Assembly: GCA_963696505.1 (NCBI GenBank)
Contig: CAVOKN010000021.1
Coordinates: 124,001-188,000, forward strand
From: CAVOKN01 sp963696505
Lineage (GTDB): Bacteria; Pseudomonadota; Gammaproteobacteria; Burkholderiales; Rhodocyclaceae
Length of the DNA: 64,000 bases
Direction: 5' to 3'
This document shows, in pieces, positions 9,176-18,371 of the stretch. The notes under the pieces were generated by a model that saw nothing but the letters and a program-made list of their open reading frames with translations, made no database searches and had not been told where the DNA came from. Every line of letters begins with the position of its first letter. Position 1 is the first letter of the stretch. Both the position numbers and the translations under genes were made by a program.

Positions 9176-10597
9176 GTGCCCGGCTGGCAATCGCTGGTGA
9201 TCGTGTGCTTCGTGTATTGCGTTGTGGGCTGCGCCGCGCTGCCCGCGCCAACCGTGCCGCTCGATGTCCCCGACCCGCTGAGCGGATACCGGTTCGGCCA
9301 TACCGCCCGCGCACCGGACAATTCGTCGAGCCTCTTCGTCGTGCTGACCTTCTCCGGCGGCGGCACCAGAGCGGCGGCCCTTTCGTACGGCGTGCTCGAG
9401 GAGTTATCGCGCATCGACGTGCAATGGGAAGGTCGTCGTCGCCGGCTGCTCGACGAAGTTGACCTGGTATCCGCGGTCTCTGGCGGCAGCGTCACCGCAG
9501 CGTACCTGGCGCTAACCGGGGATCGCATCTTCGACGACTTCGAAGCCCGCTTCCTGCATCGTGATGTCGAAGGCGAGCTGATGCGAAGACTGCTAAATCC
9601 GCGGGACTTGGGCCGAATGCTGCAGCCGAGCTTCGGACGGTCCGATCTGGTCGCCGAGCACCTGGATCAATTGCTGTTCGAAGGCGCAACCTACGGCGCG
9701 TTGCTGTCGCGAGCCACTCCATTCGTGATTCTCAGCGCGACTGACATGGCCGCCGGCACGCGCTTCGAGTTCATCCAGGACCAGTTCGACCTGATGTGCG
9801 TCGACCTGAAGCACTTCCCGTTGAGCCGTGCGGTCGCGGCCTCCGCCGCCGTACCGGTTCTGCTGAGCCCGATCGTCGTCCAGAACCATTCCGACCGATG
9901 TCCGCGCACCGACCTGTCCTCATTCGACCGTGCTCGCCGCGAGGGCCGCCTGTCGTCGCGCCAGATCCAACAGGTTGACAAGCTCCAGTCCTATCTGGAC
10001 GTCACGGAGCGCCCTTACATCCACTTGCTCGATGGCGGATTGGCCGACAACCTGGGGCTGCGCAGCCCCTTGGAGGCGGTCTTCCTGCGCGACGGCGCCT
10101 GGTCGCTGGCAAAGCGCATCGGTATTGCCGACGTGCGTAGGGTCGTCTTCATCGTCGTGCACGCGAGCACGGGGCCCGATCTGCGCTGGGGTCGTACGGC
10201 CGCCTTGCCGGGACTGAGCCAGGTACTTCATGCCGTGAAGGACATCCCGATCGATCGCTACTCCTTCGAGACCAAGGAACTGCTCGCTGCCAACTTCGAG
10301 CGCTGGGCGGCCGACATCAAGGAGCAGCGCAAGCTAGCCGGTGACCCCGCGGGCGAGGATCTCGAGTTCGTCCTAGTGGACGTGGACTTCGCGGCGATGG
10401 CGGATCGCACCGAGCGCGAGATACTCATGCGAATCCCCACGACGTGGAGCCTGGACGTCGACACGGTGGCGCGCATTCGCGGCGCGGCGCGCACGCTGCT
10501 GGAGGAGTCGAGAGCGTTTCAGGGTCTGTTGCGTGATCTTGGTGCGACGCGTCGCGAACGGGCCACAGCGCCTGCGAAGATGACGCGCGACGAGTGA
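9176..10597 (+). CDS. Patatin-like phospholipase, lipoprotein
   Basis: A 473-residue lipoprotein with a patatin lipolytic domain. Seen: a signal peptide ending VVGC (lipobox), the oxyanion motif SGGGTRAAA, the nucleophile region SAVSGGSV, and the catalytic Asp in DGGLADNLG; these form the Ser-Asp dyad of patatins. The residue two before the nucleophile is Ala rather than Gly. I chose GTG at 9176 because GGAGG sits 5 bases upstream; the ATG at 9155 has no ribosome-binding site. Predicted to hydrolyse lipids at the membrane or periplasmic face. Confidence 0.88.
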   Translation: MPGWQSLVIVCFVYCVVGCAALPAPTVPLDVPDPLSGYRFGHTARAPDNSSSLFVVLTFSGGGTRAAALSYGVLEELSRIDVQWEGRRRRLLDEVDLVSAVSGGSVTAAYLALTGDRIFDDFEARFLHRDVEGELMRRLLNPRDLGRMLQPSFGRSDLVAEHLDQLLFEGATYGALLSRATPFVILSATDMAAGTRFEFIQDQFDLMCVDLKHFPLSRAVAASAAVPVLLSPIVVQNHSDRCPRTDLSSFDRARREGRLSSRQIQQVDKLQSYLDVTERPYIHLLDGGLADNLGLRSPLEAVFLRDGAWSLAKRIGIADVRRVVFIVVHASTGPDLRWGRTAALPGLSQVLHAVKDIPIDRYSFETKELLAANFERWAADIKEQRKLAGDPAGEDLEFVLVDVDFAAMADRTEREILMRIPTTWSLDVDTVARIRGAARTLLEESRAFQGLLRDLGATRRERATAPAKMTRDE

Positions 10598-10861
10598 CGC
10601 GCTGCGAGCCACGGACCTGCCAGCACACCGGTTCACCGGTCGGAATGCCGCCAACGGCGCTGCGCGAACACCCGTCGGACGCGCTCTACCGCGTGCGCGC
10701 TCGCACGCGTGATGTGTCCTCCTGCGTCTGCGCCAGCAGCACCCCACGGGGCGGTCTTCACCCCGCGCACGCCACAAGACCGATCACCCGCGTGGCCGAG
10801 CGCAAATCCCCCCGGGGCGATTCGCTCCGACTTGGCGCCGGTCGGGTGGCGGGCAGGCCCC

Positions 10862-10890
10862 TTGACAGTCACCGTGCGGTGACATATGAT
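10862..10890 (+). promoter_or_regulatory. Consensus sigma-70 promoter of the TetR operon
   Basis: TTGACA at 10862-10867, a 17-base spacer, and TATGAT at 10885-10890: a near-perfect vegetative promoter directed at the gene starting at 10941. The spacer is itself an operator, so repression by steric block is likely. Confidence 0.85.
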
Positions 10891-10906
10891 GTCACTCATC
10901 GGTGAC
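10868..10906. promoter_or_regulatory. Two tandem operator sites for the local TetR regulator
   Basis: Site 1 (10868-10883) is GTCACCG-tg-CGGTGAC, a perfect palindrome filling the promoter spacer. Site 2 (10891-10906) has the same GTCAC...GTGAC arms with a 6-base centre, just after the -10 box. The centre-to-centre distance is 23 bp, about two helical turns, so two dimers could bind on one face. The TetR protein encoded two genes down is the obvious candidate. Confidence 0.78.
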
Positions 10907-10940
10907 TTGTCGTCGCCGCCAACCCAGTGGAGACTTGATC

Positions 10941-11612
10941 ATGGACTCATTCCCTGCCCCCCAACCCAGCCGGACAGCCCGAAGCTGCGCCCGTCTCGCG
11001 TTGCCGTCCGCCGTTCTGGTCGCGAGCCTCATCGCCGCCGGCTGCGCAACCGTGCAGCCGACCCAGTCGGGATTCATCCAGCCGACGGCCGCACAGCCCC
11101 AGCAAACCGTCGGGCAGGAGTTGCGTTACCGGAGCCAGGAACCCGTCGCCTGGACACGCTGGGAGATCGACGACGTGCGATGGCTGGTGCAGGACCCGGA
11201 CGTAAGGATCGAGGCAGCCGAGATCGAGGAGCTTCGGGCTGGCTTACGCCGCTCGCTCGAACTCGCGGCAACCCCGCCGGCGATCGCGACCGGCCCGTCG
11301 GCCGCCGGCAGTCCCCGGACACTCCGCGTTCGCGCCGCCATCACCCAGGTCGCCTTGCCATCGCCTGCGCTCAACGTGATCACAACCGCCGTGCTCTTCA
11401 TCCCGCTGGATCGCGGTGGGGCGGCGGTCGAGATCGAAGCGATCGACGTGGAAACGGGTCAACGTGTTGCCGCGCTGTCGAGCGCGGGCAACGGCACGCT
11501 CGCCGATTTCCGGGGTCACTACTCGCGACTCGCCCACGCGGGACTTGCGTTCCAGCGCGCCGCACAGGAGTTTCGCTCGCTGCTGGATGGCACCGATGGC
11601 CACAAGTCGTGA
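10941..11612 (+). CDS. DUF3313-like outer-membrane lipoprotein
   Basis: A 223-residue protein with an N-terminal lipoprotein signal: basic start, hydrophobic LPSAVLVASLIAAGC, lipobox Cys, then ATVQPTQSGFIQP. GCA...SGF soon after the lipobox is typical of DUF3313 proteins, which have no known activity. First gene of the TetR operon; the start ATG at 10941 follows the promoter by about 40 bases. Its 3' end overlaps the TetR gene by 17 bases. Confidence 0.75.
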   Translation: MDSFPAPQPSRTARSCARLALPSAVLVASLIAAGCATVQPTQSGFIQPTAAQPQQTVGQELRYRSQEPVAWTRWEIDDVRWLVQDPDVRIEAAEIEELRAGLRRSLELAATPPAIATGPSAAGSPRTLRVRAAITQVALPSPALNVITTAVLFIPLDRGGAAVEIEAIDVETGQRVAALSSAGNGTLADFRGHYSRLAHAGLAFQRAAQEFRSLLDGTDGHKS

Positions 11613-12261
11613 CCGGGAACTCACCGAGCAGCGGCTGATCGAGACGGTCGGTCGCTTGCTCGCGCGCTCGGGCTTCGCGGCGCTCGGTGTCAACGCGCTC
11701 GCGCGCGAGGCCGGGGTCGACAAGGTCCTGATCTACCGCTACTTCGACGGGCTGCCGAACCTTCTCAAGGCATACTGCGAACGTGGCGACTTCTGGCCGA
11801 CCGCCGACGAGGTGCTGCAGCCCGACGTCGCGACGCTGCGCGCCGCGCCGCTCGCGACGCGGACCGCAGCGATCGTCGTCAGCCTGCTCGACGCGCTGCG
11901 CCGTCAACCGCAGACCATCGAAATACTGGCCTGGGAGGTGGTCGAGCGCAACGCACTGACCGACACCCTCGCCGCCATCCGCGAGCGCTGGAGCCGCGAA
12001 GTGACCGAACTCGTCCTTCCCGACGCGGCCGAGGACCGGTCTGACTTCCTCGCCCTGGGCAACCTGCTGGTGGCGGGGATTCAGTACCTGTTGATCCGGT
12101 CGCGGACGACCCCCGTGTACGGAGGCATCCCCTTGGGTACCGACGCAGGCTGGGAGCGCATTAGGAATGCAGTGCTCGTCGCGTTCGACGTGGCCGCGCC
12201 GCCGGCCGAGTCGGTTGCCGAACGCGCACACGGGCGGCACGCACCGCGGCACCGATCGTAG
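11596..12261 (+). CDS. TetR-family transcriptional regulator
   Basis: A 221-residue regulator. Residues 8-55 form the TetR helix-turn-helix: LIETVGRLLARSGFAALGVNALAREAGVDKVLIYRYF. The rest is a helical ligand-binding domain. It starts inside the end of the lipoprotein gene, so the two are co-translated. It most likely binds the tandem GTCAC-N6-GTGAC palindromes at the operon promoter and represses its own operon. The ligand is unknown; the oxidoreductase and hydrolase downstream suggest a small organic compound. Confidence 0.92.
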   Translation: MATSRDRELTEQRLIETVGRLLARSGFAALGVNALAREAGVDKVLIYRYFDGLPNLLKAYCERGDFWPTADEVLQPDVATLRAAPLATRTAAIVVSLLDALRRQPQTIEILAWEVVERNALTDTLAAIRERWSREVTELVLPDAAEDRSDFLALGNLLVAGIQYLLIRSRTTPVYGGIPLGTDAGWERIRNAVLVAFDVAAPPAESVAERAHGRHAPRHRS

Positions 12262-12308
12262 GCAAGGGCGCGGTCCCTTACATCAAGTTCACAGACGAGG
12301 CATCGACG

Positions 12309-13412
12309 ATGGTCGCAAGACGGGAGTTCCTGCAACGCACCGCGGCGCTCGCGACCGTGTCCTGCGCGGGCACGGGCTGCATCGCGGCCGATGGCGAGGA
12401 TGCCTACGGCAAGGCGGTCAAGAACACCTGGCGCCACGCCGAAGGCGTCGTAAGGGAAGGCGTACCGCTGATGCGGGAGTTGGTCCGCTACGCGACGCTC
12501 GCGCCCTCCAGCCACAACACGCAGTGCTGGAAGTTCGCCTTCGAGGATTCGGCCATCAGCATCCTGCCGGACTACTCGCGGCGCTGCCCAGCGGTCGACC
12601 CGGACGACCATCATCTGTTCGTCTCGCTGGGCTGCGCCACCGAGAACCTGATCCAGGCAGCCTCGGCCCATGGGCTGAAAGGCGAGGCCCGCTTCGATGC
12701 GGCTCGGGACGCGGTTCGGGTGACGCTGCGCTCCGCGCCCTCGCTCGTCACGCCGTTGTTCAAGGCCATCGCCGAGCGGCAGTGCACGCGCGGCGAGTAC
12801 GACGGCAAGCCACTGCCGACCGGCGAGCTTGCCGCGCTCGAGCGCGCCGCGTCCTCGGAGCGCGTACGCGTGATGATGATCACCGAGAAGGCCCCGCTGG
12901 AGAAGTTGCTCGAGTTCGTGATCGAAGGCAACAGCGCACAGATGGCCGACAAGGCTTTCGTCGATGAGCTGAAGGCCTGGATCCGCTTCAGTGGCAGGGA
13001 CGCGGTTCGCCTGGGCGATGGCCTATACGCGGCCTCCTCGGGCAATCCCGACGTCCCGGCCTGGCTCGGCAAGATGATGTTCGGGCTCTTCTTCACGCCC
13101 AAGGCCGAGAACGACAAGTACGCTAAACATCTGCGCAGCTCGGCGGGCGCGGCAGTGTTCTTCGGCGCGCAGCCCGACAGGGCGCATTGGGTCGAGGTCG
13201 GCCGGGCGTACGAGCGCTTCGCGCTGCAGGCGGCGGCGCTCGGCGTTCGCAACGCGCACCTGAACATGCCGATCGAAGTGGCCGCGCTTCGACCGAAATT
13301 CGCGAGCCATCTTGGCCTCGGCACCCTGCGGCCCGACCTTGTCGTGCGCTTCGGGCGCGGCCCCAAGCTGCCGCCTTCGCTGCGGCGGCCCGTGCACTCG
13401 GTACTGGCGTAA
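12309..13412 (+). CDS. Acg-type nitroreductase-fold flavoprotein with a Tat-like signal
   Basis: A 367-residue protein of the Acg/nitroreductase-like family. The N terminus MVARREFLQRTAALATVSCAG has the RRxFL pattern of a Tat signal and a possible lipobox Cys, so it may be exported folded with its flavin. The core has APSSHNTQCWKFAFEDS, the FMN-binding segment of the nitroreductase fold, and a C-terminal half with ALGVRNAHLNMPIE. Substrates of this family are poorly known. Third gene in the TetR operon, 47 bases after the regulator. Confidence 0.85.
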   Translation: MVARREFLQRTAALATVSCAGTGCIAADGEDAYGKAVKNTWRHAEGVVREGVPLMRELVRYATLAPSSHNTQCWKFAFEDSAISILPDYSRRCPAVDPDDHHLFVSLGCATENLIQAASAHGLKGEARFDAARDAVRVTLRSAPSLVTPLFKAIAERQCTRGEYDGKPLPTGELAALERAASSERVRVMMITEKAPLEKLLEFVIEGNSAQMADKAFVDELKAWIRFSGRDAVRLGDGLYAASSGNPDVPAWLGKMMFGLFFTPKAENDKYAKHLRSSAGAAVFFGAQPDRAHWVEVGRAYERFALQAAALGVRNAHLNMPIEVAALRPKFASHLGLGTLRPDLVVRFGRGPKLPPSLRRPVHSVLA

Positions 13413-13448
13413 ACAACGCGCCGAAGATGCGGTGCCGAAGCGGGCACG

Positions 13449-14231
13449 ATGTTCCTCGACCTTGCCGCCGAATACGCCGCGCGGCTTCGCGCTGCGACGC
13501 TGCAGGTGCCGGCAACGCCAGACGTGCCACTCACCGCGGCTCATGGCGCGGCGCTCCCAGAGCCCGTGCAGCGCTACCTGCAACGCAGCGGCGCGATCGG
13601 CAAGCCACCGGTACGCAGTTTCCACATCGTCTACGACGCCGTGATGAGCCAGCGGCCCAGTCAAGCGGGGCTGCCCGGCCCGGCCGAGCAGTTCAACGTC
13701 GTGCAGCCGGTGCGGCGCCTGTTCTTCATGGCCACGCGCATGGCTAACTTTCCGATAGCCGTGCTGCACGACTATGCCGGCACAGAGGCCTCGATGCAGG
13801 TGCGGATCGCGCGGCTGTTCAACGTGGCGGACCGGCACGACGCCGAGCTGGCGCGCGTCGAGACCGTCACTGTGCTCAACGACCTGTGCTTCTGGGCGCC
13901 GTCGTCGCTGATCGGGCCGCAGTTCAAGTGGCGTGCGACAGGTGATCGCCAGGTTGAGGTCACCTTCACGAACGGGCCGTACACGGTGCGTGCCACGCTC
14001 GTGTTCGATGCCGACGGCGATCTCTCGAATTTCGTGTCGGACGACCGCGCCCAGTCCCAGCGCGACGGCACCCTCAAGCGCTTGCGCTGGTCAACGCCGA
14101 TGCACGACCGGCGCGAATTCCAGGGCCGTCGCGTGCCGACGCGGGGCGAGGCGATCTGGCACCAGCCCGAAGGCCCATTCGTCTATGGCCGCTTCGCGGT
14201 GCGCAGTATCCGATTCGACGAGGCAGCCTGA
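13449..14231 (+). CDS. DUF6544-family protein
   Basis: A 260-residue protein of the family seen beside TetR regulators and hydrolases. Seen: LPEPVQRYLQRSGAIGKPPV near residue 40 and the C-terminal EFQGRRVPTRGEAIWHQPEGPFVYGRF. No catalytic motif and no signal peptide are evident. Fourth gene of the operon, 36 bases after the flavoprotein gene and 1 base before the hydrolase start. Function unknown. Confidence 0.75.
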   Translation: MFLDLAAEYAARLRAATLQVPATPDVPLTAAHGAALPEPVQRYLQRSGAIGKPPVRSFHIVYDAVMSQRPSQAGLPGPAEQFNVVQPVRRLFFMATRMANFPIAVLHDYAGTEASMQVRIARLFNVADRHDAELARVETVTVLNDLCFWAPSSLIGPQFKWRATGDRQVEVTFTNGPYTVRATLVFDADGDLSNFVSDDRAQSQRDGTLKRLRWSTPMHDRREFQGRRVPTRGEAIWHQPEGPFVYGRFAVRSIRFDEAA

Positions 14232-14232
14232 C

Positions 14233-15213
14233 TTGACAAGGCCATCGACGTTGGCTGCGGTCTTCGCGATCGTTGCGGTCGCCTTGCTGAGCGCGGCGTT
14301 CGTGATCCGCTCGCGCTTCGAGCGCGACCTGGCGCTGGCCGCCGAGCGCAGCTCGCAGGGCAGTACTGTCGCCGCGACACGCTGTGGCCCGATCGAATAC
14401 CAGGCAGCGGGCGAAGGCATCCCGCTGCTGATGATTCACGGCAGCGGCGGCGGTCACGACCAGGGCATGGCCTGGGCACGCCCGCTCGCGCAGCAGGATG
14501 TGCGCGTGATCGCGATGTCGCGCTTCGGCTACCTGCGCACGCCGCGGCCGGCCGATGCTTCTCCAGAGGCGCAGGCCGACGCACACGTATGCCTGCTCGA
14601 CGCACTGGGCATCCAGAAGGCGGCGGTCATGGGCATATCGGCGGGTGGCCCATCGGCAATGCAAACGGCAATGCGGCATCCGGAACGGGTCAGCGCCTTG
14701 GTCCTCGTCGTGCCCATCGCCTACAAGCCCGGCAGCATCGCCGATTCCGCGCCGCCGGTGTCGGACGAAAAAGACGCGATGCTGCTCCGCCTGCTCGGCT
14801 CAGATTTCCTGTTCTGGACAGGGCTGGATGTGGCGCGCAATCAGCTGATCCGCCACGTGCTGGCGACACCACCTGAGCTGGTGGCCGCCGCCAGTGCGCA
14901 GGAGCGTGCGCGCGTGCACGACATGGCCGACCGCATCCTGCCGGTATCCACCCGCGCCGCCGGGCTGCGCGACGACACACGCCTGGGCAAGAGCCTCGGC
15001 CCTTACACGCTCGAGTCCATCCGCGTCCCCACGCTTGTGGTCAGCGCGCGCGATGATGGCTTCGGCACCTATGCCGCCGCCGAGTACACGGCTGGTCGCA
15101 TTGCTGGCGCGAAGTTCATGGGTTTTGACGACGGGGGCCACCTGCTCGTGGGCCATGACGCTGCGGTACGCGCTGCCATCGTCGAGTTGCTCAAGGCATC
15201 GGTTCCGCCATGA
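14233..15213 (+). CDS. Membrane-anchored alpha/beta hydrolase
   Basis: A 326-residue protein with an N-terminal hydrophobic anchor (LAAVFAIVAVALLSAAFVI) then an alpha/beta-hydrolase domain. Seen: oxyanion HGSGGGHD, nucleophile elbow GISAGG (Ser), acid SARDDG and catalytic His in DDGGHLLVGH. The best start is TTG at 14233, directly after the stop of the previous gene; it preserves the whole anchor. Last gene of the TetR operon, probably acting at the periplasmic face on an ester or related substrate. Confidence 0.88.
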   Translation: MTRPSTLAAVFAIVAVALLSAAFVIRSRFERDLALAAERSSQGSTVAATRCGPIEYQAAGEGIPLLMIHGSGGGHDQGMAWARPLAQQDVRVIAMSRFGYLRTPRPADASPEAQADAHVCLLDALGIQKAAVMGISAGGPSAMQTAMRHPERVSALVLVVPIAYKPGSIADSAPPVSDEKDAMLLRLLGSDFLFWTGLDVARNQLIRHVLATPPELVAAASAQERARVHDMADRILPVSTRAAGLRDDTRLGKSLGPYTLESIRVPTLVVSARDDGFGTYAAAEYTAGRIAGAKFMGFDDGGHLLVGHDAAVRAAIVELLKASVPP

Positions 15214-15426
15214 CCACCGTTCAACGCGGGCCTTGCGCCGAAGCGCGCCGACGCACGGTGGGTGGCAAGATCGTCATGGCGCCCCGGGAAGGCCACTGGT
15301 TGCAGTCGGTCGATTTGTGTAGGGCTCAACGGCCGGTGTTCGACGGCGCCAAGGACCCAGTACGACCCACAGCGCTCCCTCGATGGATCAAGCGGCAGAC
15401 ACTCGGCGCTGAGATCGCGGACCACA

Positions 15427-16284
15427 CTAGCGGGGTCCGGGCGGAATAGGCGCCACATTGCGCACGGCCGCGCCAGGGTCCTTCTCGAGCTTGGACAGGG
15501 ACAGCTCCCAGGTCTTGAGCGCCCAGTAGGCGCCGAAAGTCCAGATGCCCGCCATCTCCACGAAGAACACGACGCTGCTGCCGCGGGCCAGCAGTGCCGC
15601 CAGAACGAAGCCGGTCGCCGGGCACAGGAACATCAGCACGGCCAGTACGCGATAGGCGCGCCTGAGCATCGGCTCCCTGTGCTTCTGGTCGGCAGGCAGG
15701 TAGCTCAGCGAATGACGGGCGCATTGCCAGGCGACGATGCCGAGCAGGGCGAACAGCGCGGCAGCCGCCGCGAAGTGGATCGGCAGATCGGGCTGCCGCC
15801 CGGCCCATTCCAGCACAGCAGGGCAGTCCTTGACCAGCTGGATGACACGATCATCGCCGACAAGATCCTTCTCGGTGATACGTTCCGGAAAGACGGCGAC
15901 GAACAGCGCGCAGATGGCCGCGGTGTTCAGCAGCGTGTTCTCGCGCCGCGTGAGCCCCTTGTACAGATATAGCCCAGCCGCGATGGCGCACAGCGCGCCG
16001 ACGAAGAAGGTGCGCATCGGGAATTCGGCACACTGCATGGCCCCGGCCTCGACCGATACGCGGGCGGCGAAGAAGTACGCGCTCATCGAGGGCTGCAGCG
16101 GCAGGTCGTGAACGAAGCGCCCCCAGAAGTAGAGCCACGCCGGGAAGGTGAAGGCCAGCACCGCCAGCCCGAATCTCAGGGAGAAATAGGTTTCGGAGAA
16201 GTGCTGCCACAGCACCTGCGCATCGGCGGGCGGCGGCATGTTGTCCATGAACCTGTTCATCAGGCTGGGCTGCGTGCGGTCCAT
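15427..16284 (-). CDS. Multipass membrane protein, function unknown
   Basis: A 285-residue integral membrane protein with about six hydrophobic segments (for example FGLAVLAFTFPAWLYFW, FFVGALCAIAAGLYLY and ALFALLGIVAW). The ATG at 16284 has TAAGGAG upstream; a longer frame to 16332 lacks one. I do not recognise a family. It is convergent with the TetR operon, with about 210 bp between them. Confidence 0.75.
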   Translation of the reverse strand: MDRTQPSLMNRFMDNMPPPADAQVLWQHFSETYFSLRFGLAVLAFTFPAWLYFWGRFVHDLPLQPSMSAYFFAARVSVEAGAMQCAEFPMRTFFVGALCAIAAGLYLYKGLTRRENTLLNTAAICALFVAVFPERITEKDLVGDDRVIQLVKDCPAVLEWAGRQPDLPIHFAAAAALFALLGIVAWQCARHSLSYLPADQKHREPMLRRAYRVLAVLMFLCPATGFVLAALLARGSSVVFFVEMAGIWTFGAYWALKTWELSLSKLEKDPGAAVRNVAPIPPGPR

Positions 16285-16408
16285 GCGTTGCTCCTTACGG
16301 ATGCGGAGGCAGCCCCGACATGATACGCCCACCTTTCACGGCCGCAATTCCTACTCAACAAGAGTTCGCTCCGCTCCCGATCTGTGACGACGCGCGGCGA
16401 TCGAAGTC

Positions 16409-16489
16409 TCAGGCTGCTCCGTCTTCCTGCTGCGCGCGCATGCGCGCGTGCTCGTAGGCGTCCTGCGGCACGTGCACCGTCAGCTTCAT
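16409..16489 (-). pseudogene. Fragment resembling the N terminus of a VapB-type antitoxin
   Basis: Reads MKLTVHVPQDAYEHARMRAQQEDGAA then stop. The opening resembles the beta strand and first helix of antitoxins such as MKxVTLDVPDDVYEHARxRA, but the second helix is missing and no toxin gene follows. Probably a relic; it is short enough to be chance. Confidence 0.35.
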
Positions 16490-16585
16490 ACCCGGGCTCT
16501 GTCCTTCCGGATCGCGGATGCTACCAAGGGCTGGTTCGTGACGTCCGAGAATCGTCTCTTGGCCAGGGCCTGTCTTCCCGGGCAT

Positions 16586-16670
16586 GCGTCGAAAAGACGA
16601 CGTTCGCCGATCCCCCCGAGTTCCCACGGTCTGCTTTTCGACGAGCATGGCGAACCCCCGTTCCCGGCCA
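16586..16670 (+). repeat. Dispersed intergenic repeat, copy A
   Basis: Shares the pattern GTCGAAAAG-x-CGAC-x-TTCGCCGATCCCC ... TGCTTTTCGACGAGCATGGCGAAC ... CCGGCCA with copies B (24403-24486), C (36501-36585) and partial D (33682-33727). This copy is the most diverged of the three full ones. Confidence 0.75.
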
Positions 16671-16760
16671 CAAGCAGAAGTTCCATCCTTCGCCGCACTT
16701 CGTCCACCAAGGTCAGCTACGACATCATTCCAGACGGACAACCTTGCTCTGCATCGCGGC

Positions 16761-18371
16761 TCACGCGACTGAGTGTAGAAAGTGCCTGACATGCGGTGGA
16801 TCGATCCCGCAGTGGAATCTACGCACTTCCTCTTGCAAAGCGGCCGCTGCCCTTGAGACACGCTGATGCTGGCGCAAGTGCTCGGCCCAGGATTCGACCT
16901 GAAACCATTCCAGCAGGAGTTCAGGGTCGGCGGTGTCTTGGCTCACAGACCAGATGTAGGCACCGTCACGAAGCCGCTGTGCGGAAAGGCGATGCAGGGC
17001 ATCAAGAAAGGCCGGGCGGTCGTCGGCCTTCACGCGGTATTCAATCTGGATCAATACCGGGCCGCGGTCTCCGTCAACGTTAGATGCCGTAAGCGGTTCA
17101 GGCCAGTGGTTCGATGGCTCCAGATCGGTGTCGCCCTTCGGCAGTTGGACGCGATTCGCTAGAAGGCCCACCACAACCAAACCGGCCGCACCCAGCAGCA
17201 ATGCAATGGGCACACCGACGCTACTCGCCACAACGCCCCACGCCAGGCTGCCGATCGTCATCGCGCCATTGAACACCGTCAGATACACCGCCAGACCGCG
17301 TCCCCGCACCCAGTTGGGCAGAATGGCCTGCGCCACGCCATTCAGGGTGGTCAGTGCGGTAATCCAGGCGGCACCGAGAAACAGCAGGGCTGCCACGGCA
17401 GACCACTGTGGCGGCGACAGTGACAGAAAGACCATCACGGTTGCCGACGTCACGGCAGCGAGTAGCATCAAGCCGTCGGCACTCAGTTTCTTCCTGAGAG
17501 CCGGCAACAGGATCGCGCCGGCAATCGCCCCGATGCCGACAGCACTCAACAAGAGGCCGTAATACCCGGCACCACCGCCAAGCACATCGCGCGCGACCAG
17601 GGGCAGCAATGCCCATACAGAACTGGCCAGGGCAAAGAACAGGAAAGCGCGCAGCAAGACGATGTGCAATTCCCGACTGGCTCGTGCGTAGCGCAGCCCG
17701 GCCCGAAAGGCACCGGGGAATCGCTCGCCCAACGCATCGGGTTCTGCCCGAGGGCGTTTCCACCACAGCAACGCGGCGATCACGAAGAGGTAGCTCGCCA
17801 CGTCCAGGCCATAGGTCGCCGCAGCTCCAAACGCAGCCAGCGTCATTCCGCCCAGTGCAGGCCCGATGGCGCGTGCGACGTTGAGGCCGAGTGAATTGAG
17901 CGCCACCGCATTCTTCAGATCCTTGCGCGCGACCAGTTCCGGCACCACGGCCTGCCACGTCGGCCCCATCAGGGCCGCGCCCACGCCGCCAAGAAACGTC
18001 AGGAAGACCAGCGAGGCCACCGTATGCCGATCGGTGAGGGAGAGCACGACCAGGCACGCGCTGACGGTAGCCAGGAGAACCTGGATGCCGATCAGGAAGC
18101 GGCGCCGGTCCAGGATGTCAGCCAGCACGCCGGCCGGAATCGCCCACAGAAAGATTGGCAGAGTGGCTGCTGTCTGCACCAGCGCAACGGCCACCGGCGA
18201 GGGTGACAAGTCGGTCATCAGCCAAGCGCTGGCGATATCCCGGACAAAGGTACCGACATTGCCGATGACCGTGGCAATCCAGAGCACGGCAAACAGTTTC
18301 TGGCGCAGGGGTGCGAACGCGCCATCGCCGGAACTGGCCGGGCTCGTTACCCCATTTGCCGGCTCGCTCAT
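16761..18371 (-). CDS. MFS_3-type efflux transporter with a C-terminal soluble domain
   Basis: A 536-residue major facilitator protein of the MFS_3/EntS-like group: twelve predicted helices, with the loop ILDRRRFLIG after helix 2 standing for motif A. After about residue 425 comes a soluble domain of about 100 residues (LIQIEYRVKADDRPAFLDAL ... LLEWFQVESWAEHLRQHQR) of the dimeric alpha-beta barrel sort that MFS_3 proteins often carry. The ATG at 18371 overlaps the stop of the amidohydrolase gene by 4 bases (ATGA), so they are coupled. Probably exports a small metabolite of this operon. Confidence 0.88.
   Translation of the reverse strand: MSEPANGVTSPASSGDGAFAPLRQKLFAVLWIATVIGNVGTFVRDIASAWLMTDLSPSPVAVALVQTAATLPIFLWAIPAGVLADILDRRRFLIGIQVLLATVSACLVVLSLTDRHTVASLVFLTFLGGVGAALMGPTWQAVVPELVARKDLKNAVALNSLGLNVARAIGPALGGMTLAAFGAAATYGLDVASYLFVIAALLWWKRPRAEPDALGERFPGAFRAGLRYARASRELHIVLLRAFLFFALASSVWALLPLVARDVLGGGAGYYGLLLSAVGIGAIAGAILLPALRKKLSADGLMLLAAVTSATVMVFLSLSPPQWSAVAALLFLGAAWITALTTLNGVAQAILPNWVRGRGLAVYLTVFNGAMTIGSLAWGVVASSVGVPIALLLGAAGLVVVGLLANRVQLPKGDTDLEPSNHWPEPLTASNVDGDRGPVLIQIEYRVKADDRPAFLDALHRLSAQRLRDGAYIWSVSQDTADPELLLEWFQVESWAEHLRQHQRVSRAAAALQEEVRRFHCGIDPPHVRHFLHSVA

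Larger units (their letters stand above)
16285..16760. other. Intergenic region with an antitoxin-like fragment and a dispersed repeat
   Basis: About 475 bp between two leftward genes. It contains the 27-codon fragment at 16409-16489 and one copy of the ~85-bp intergenic repeat at 16586-16670. Nothing else is recognisable. Confidence 0.5.
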
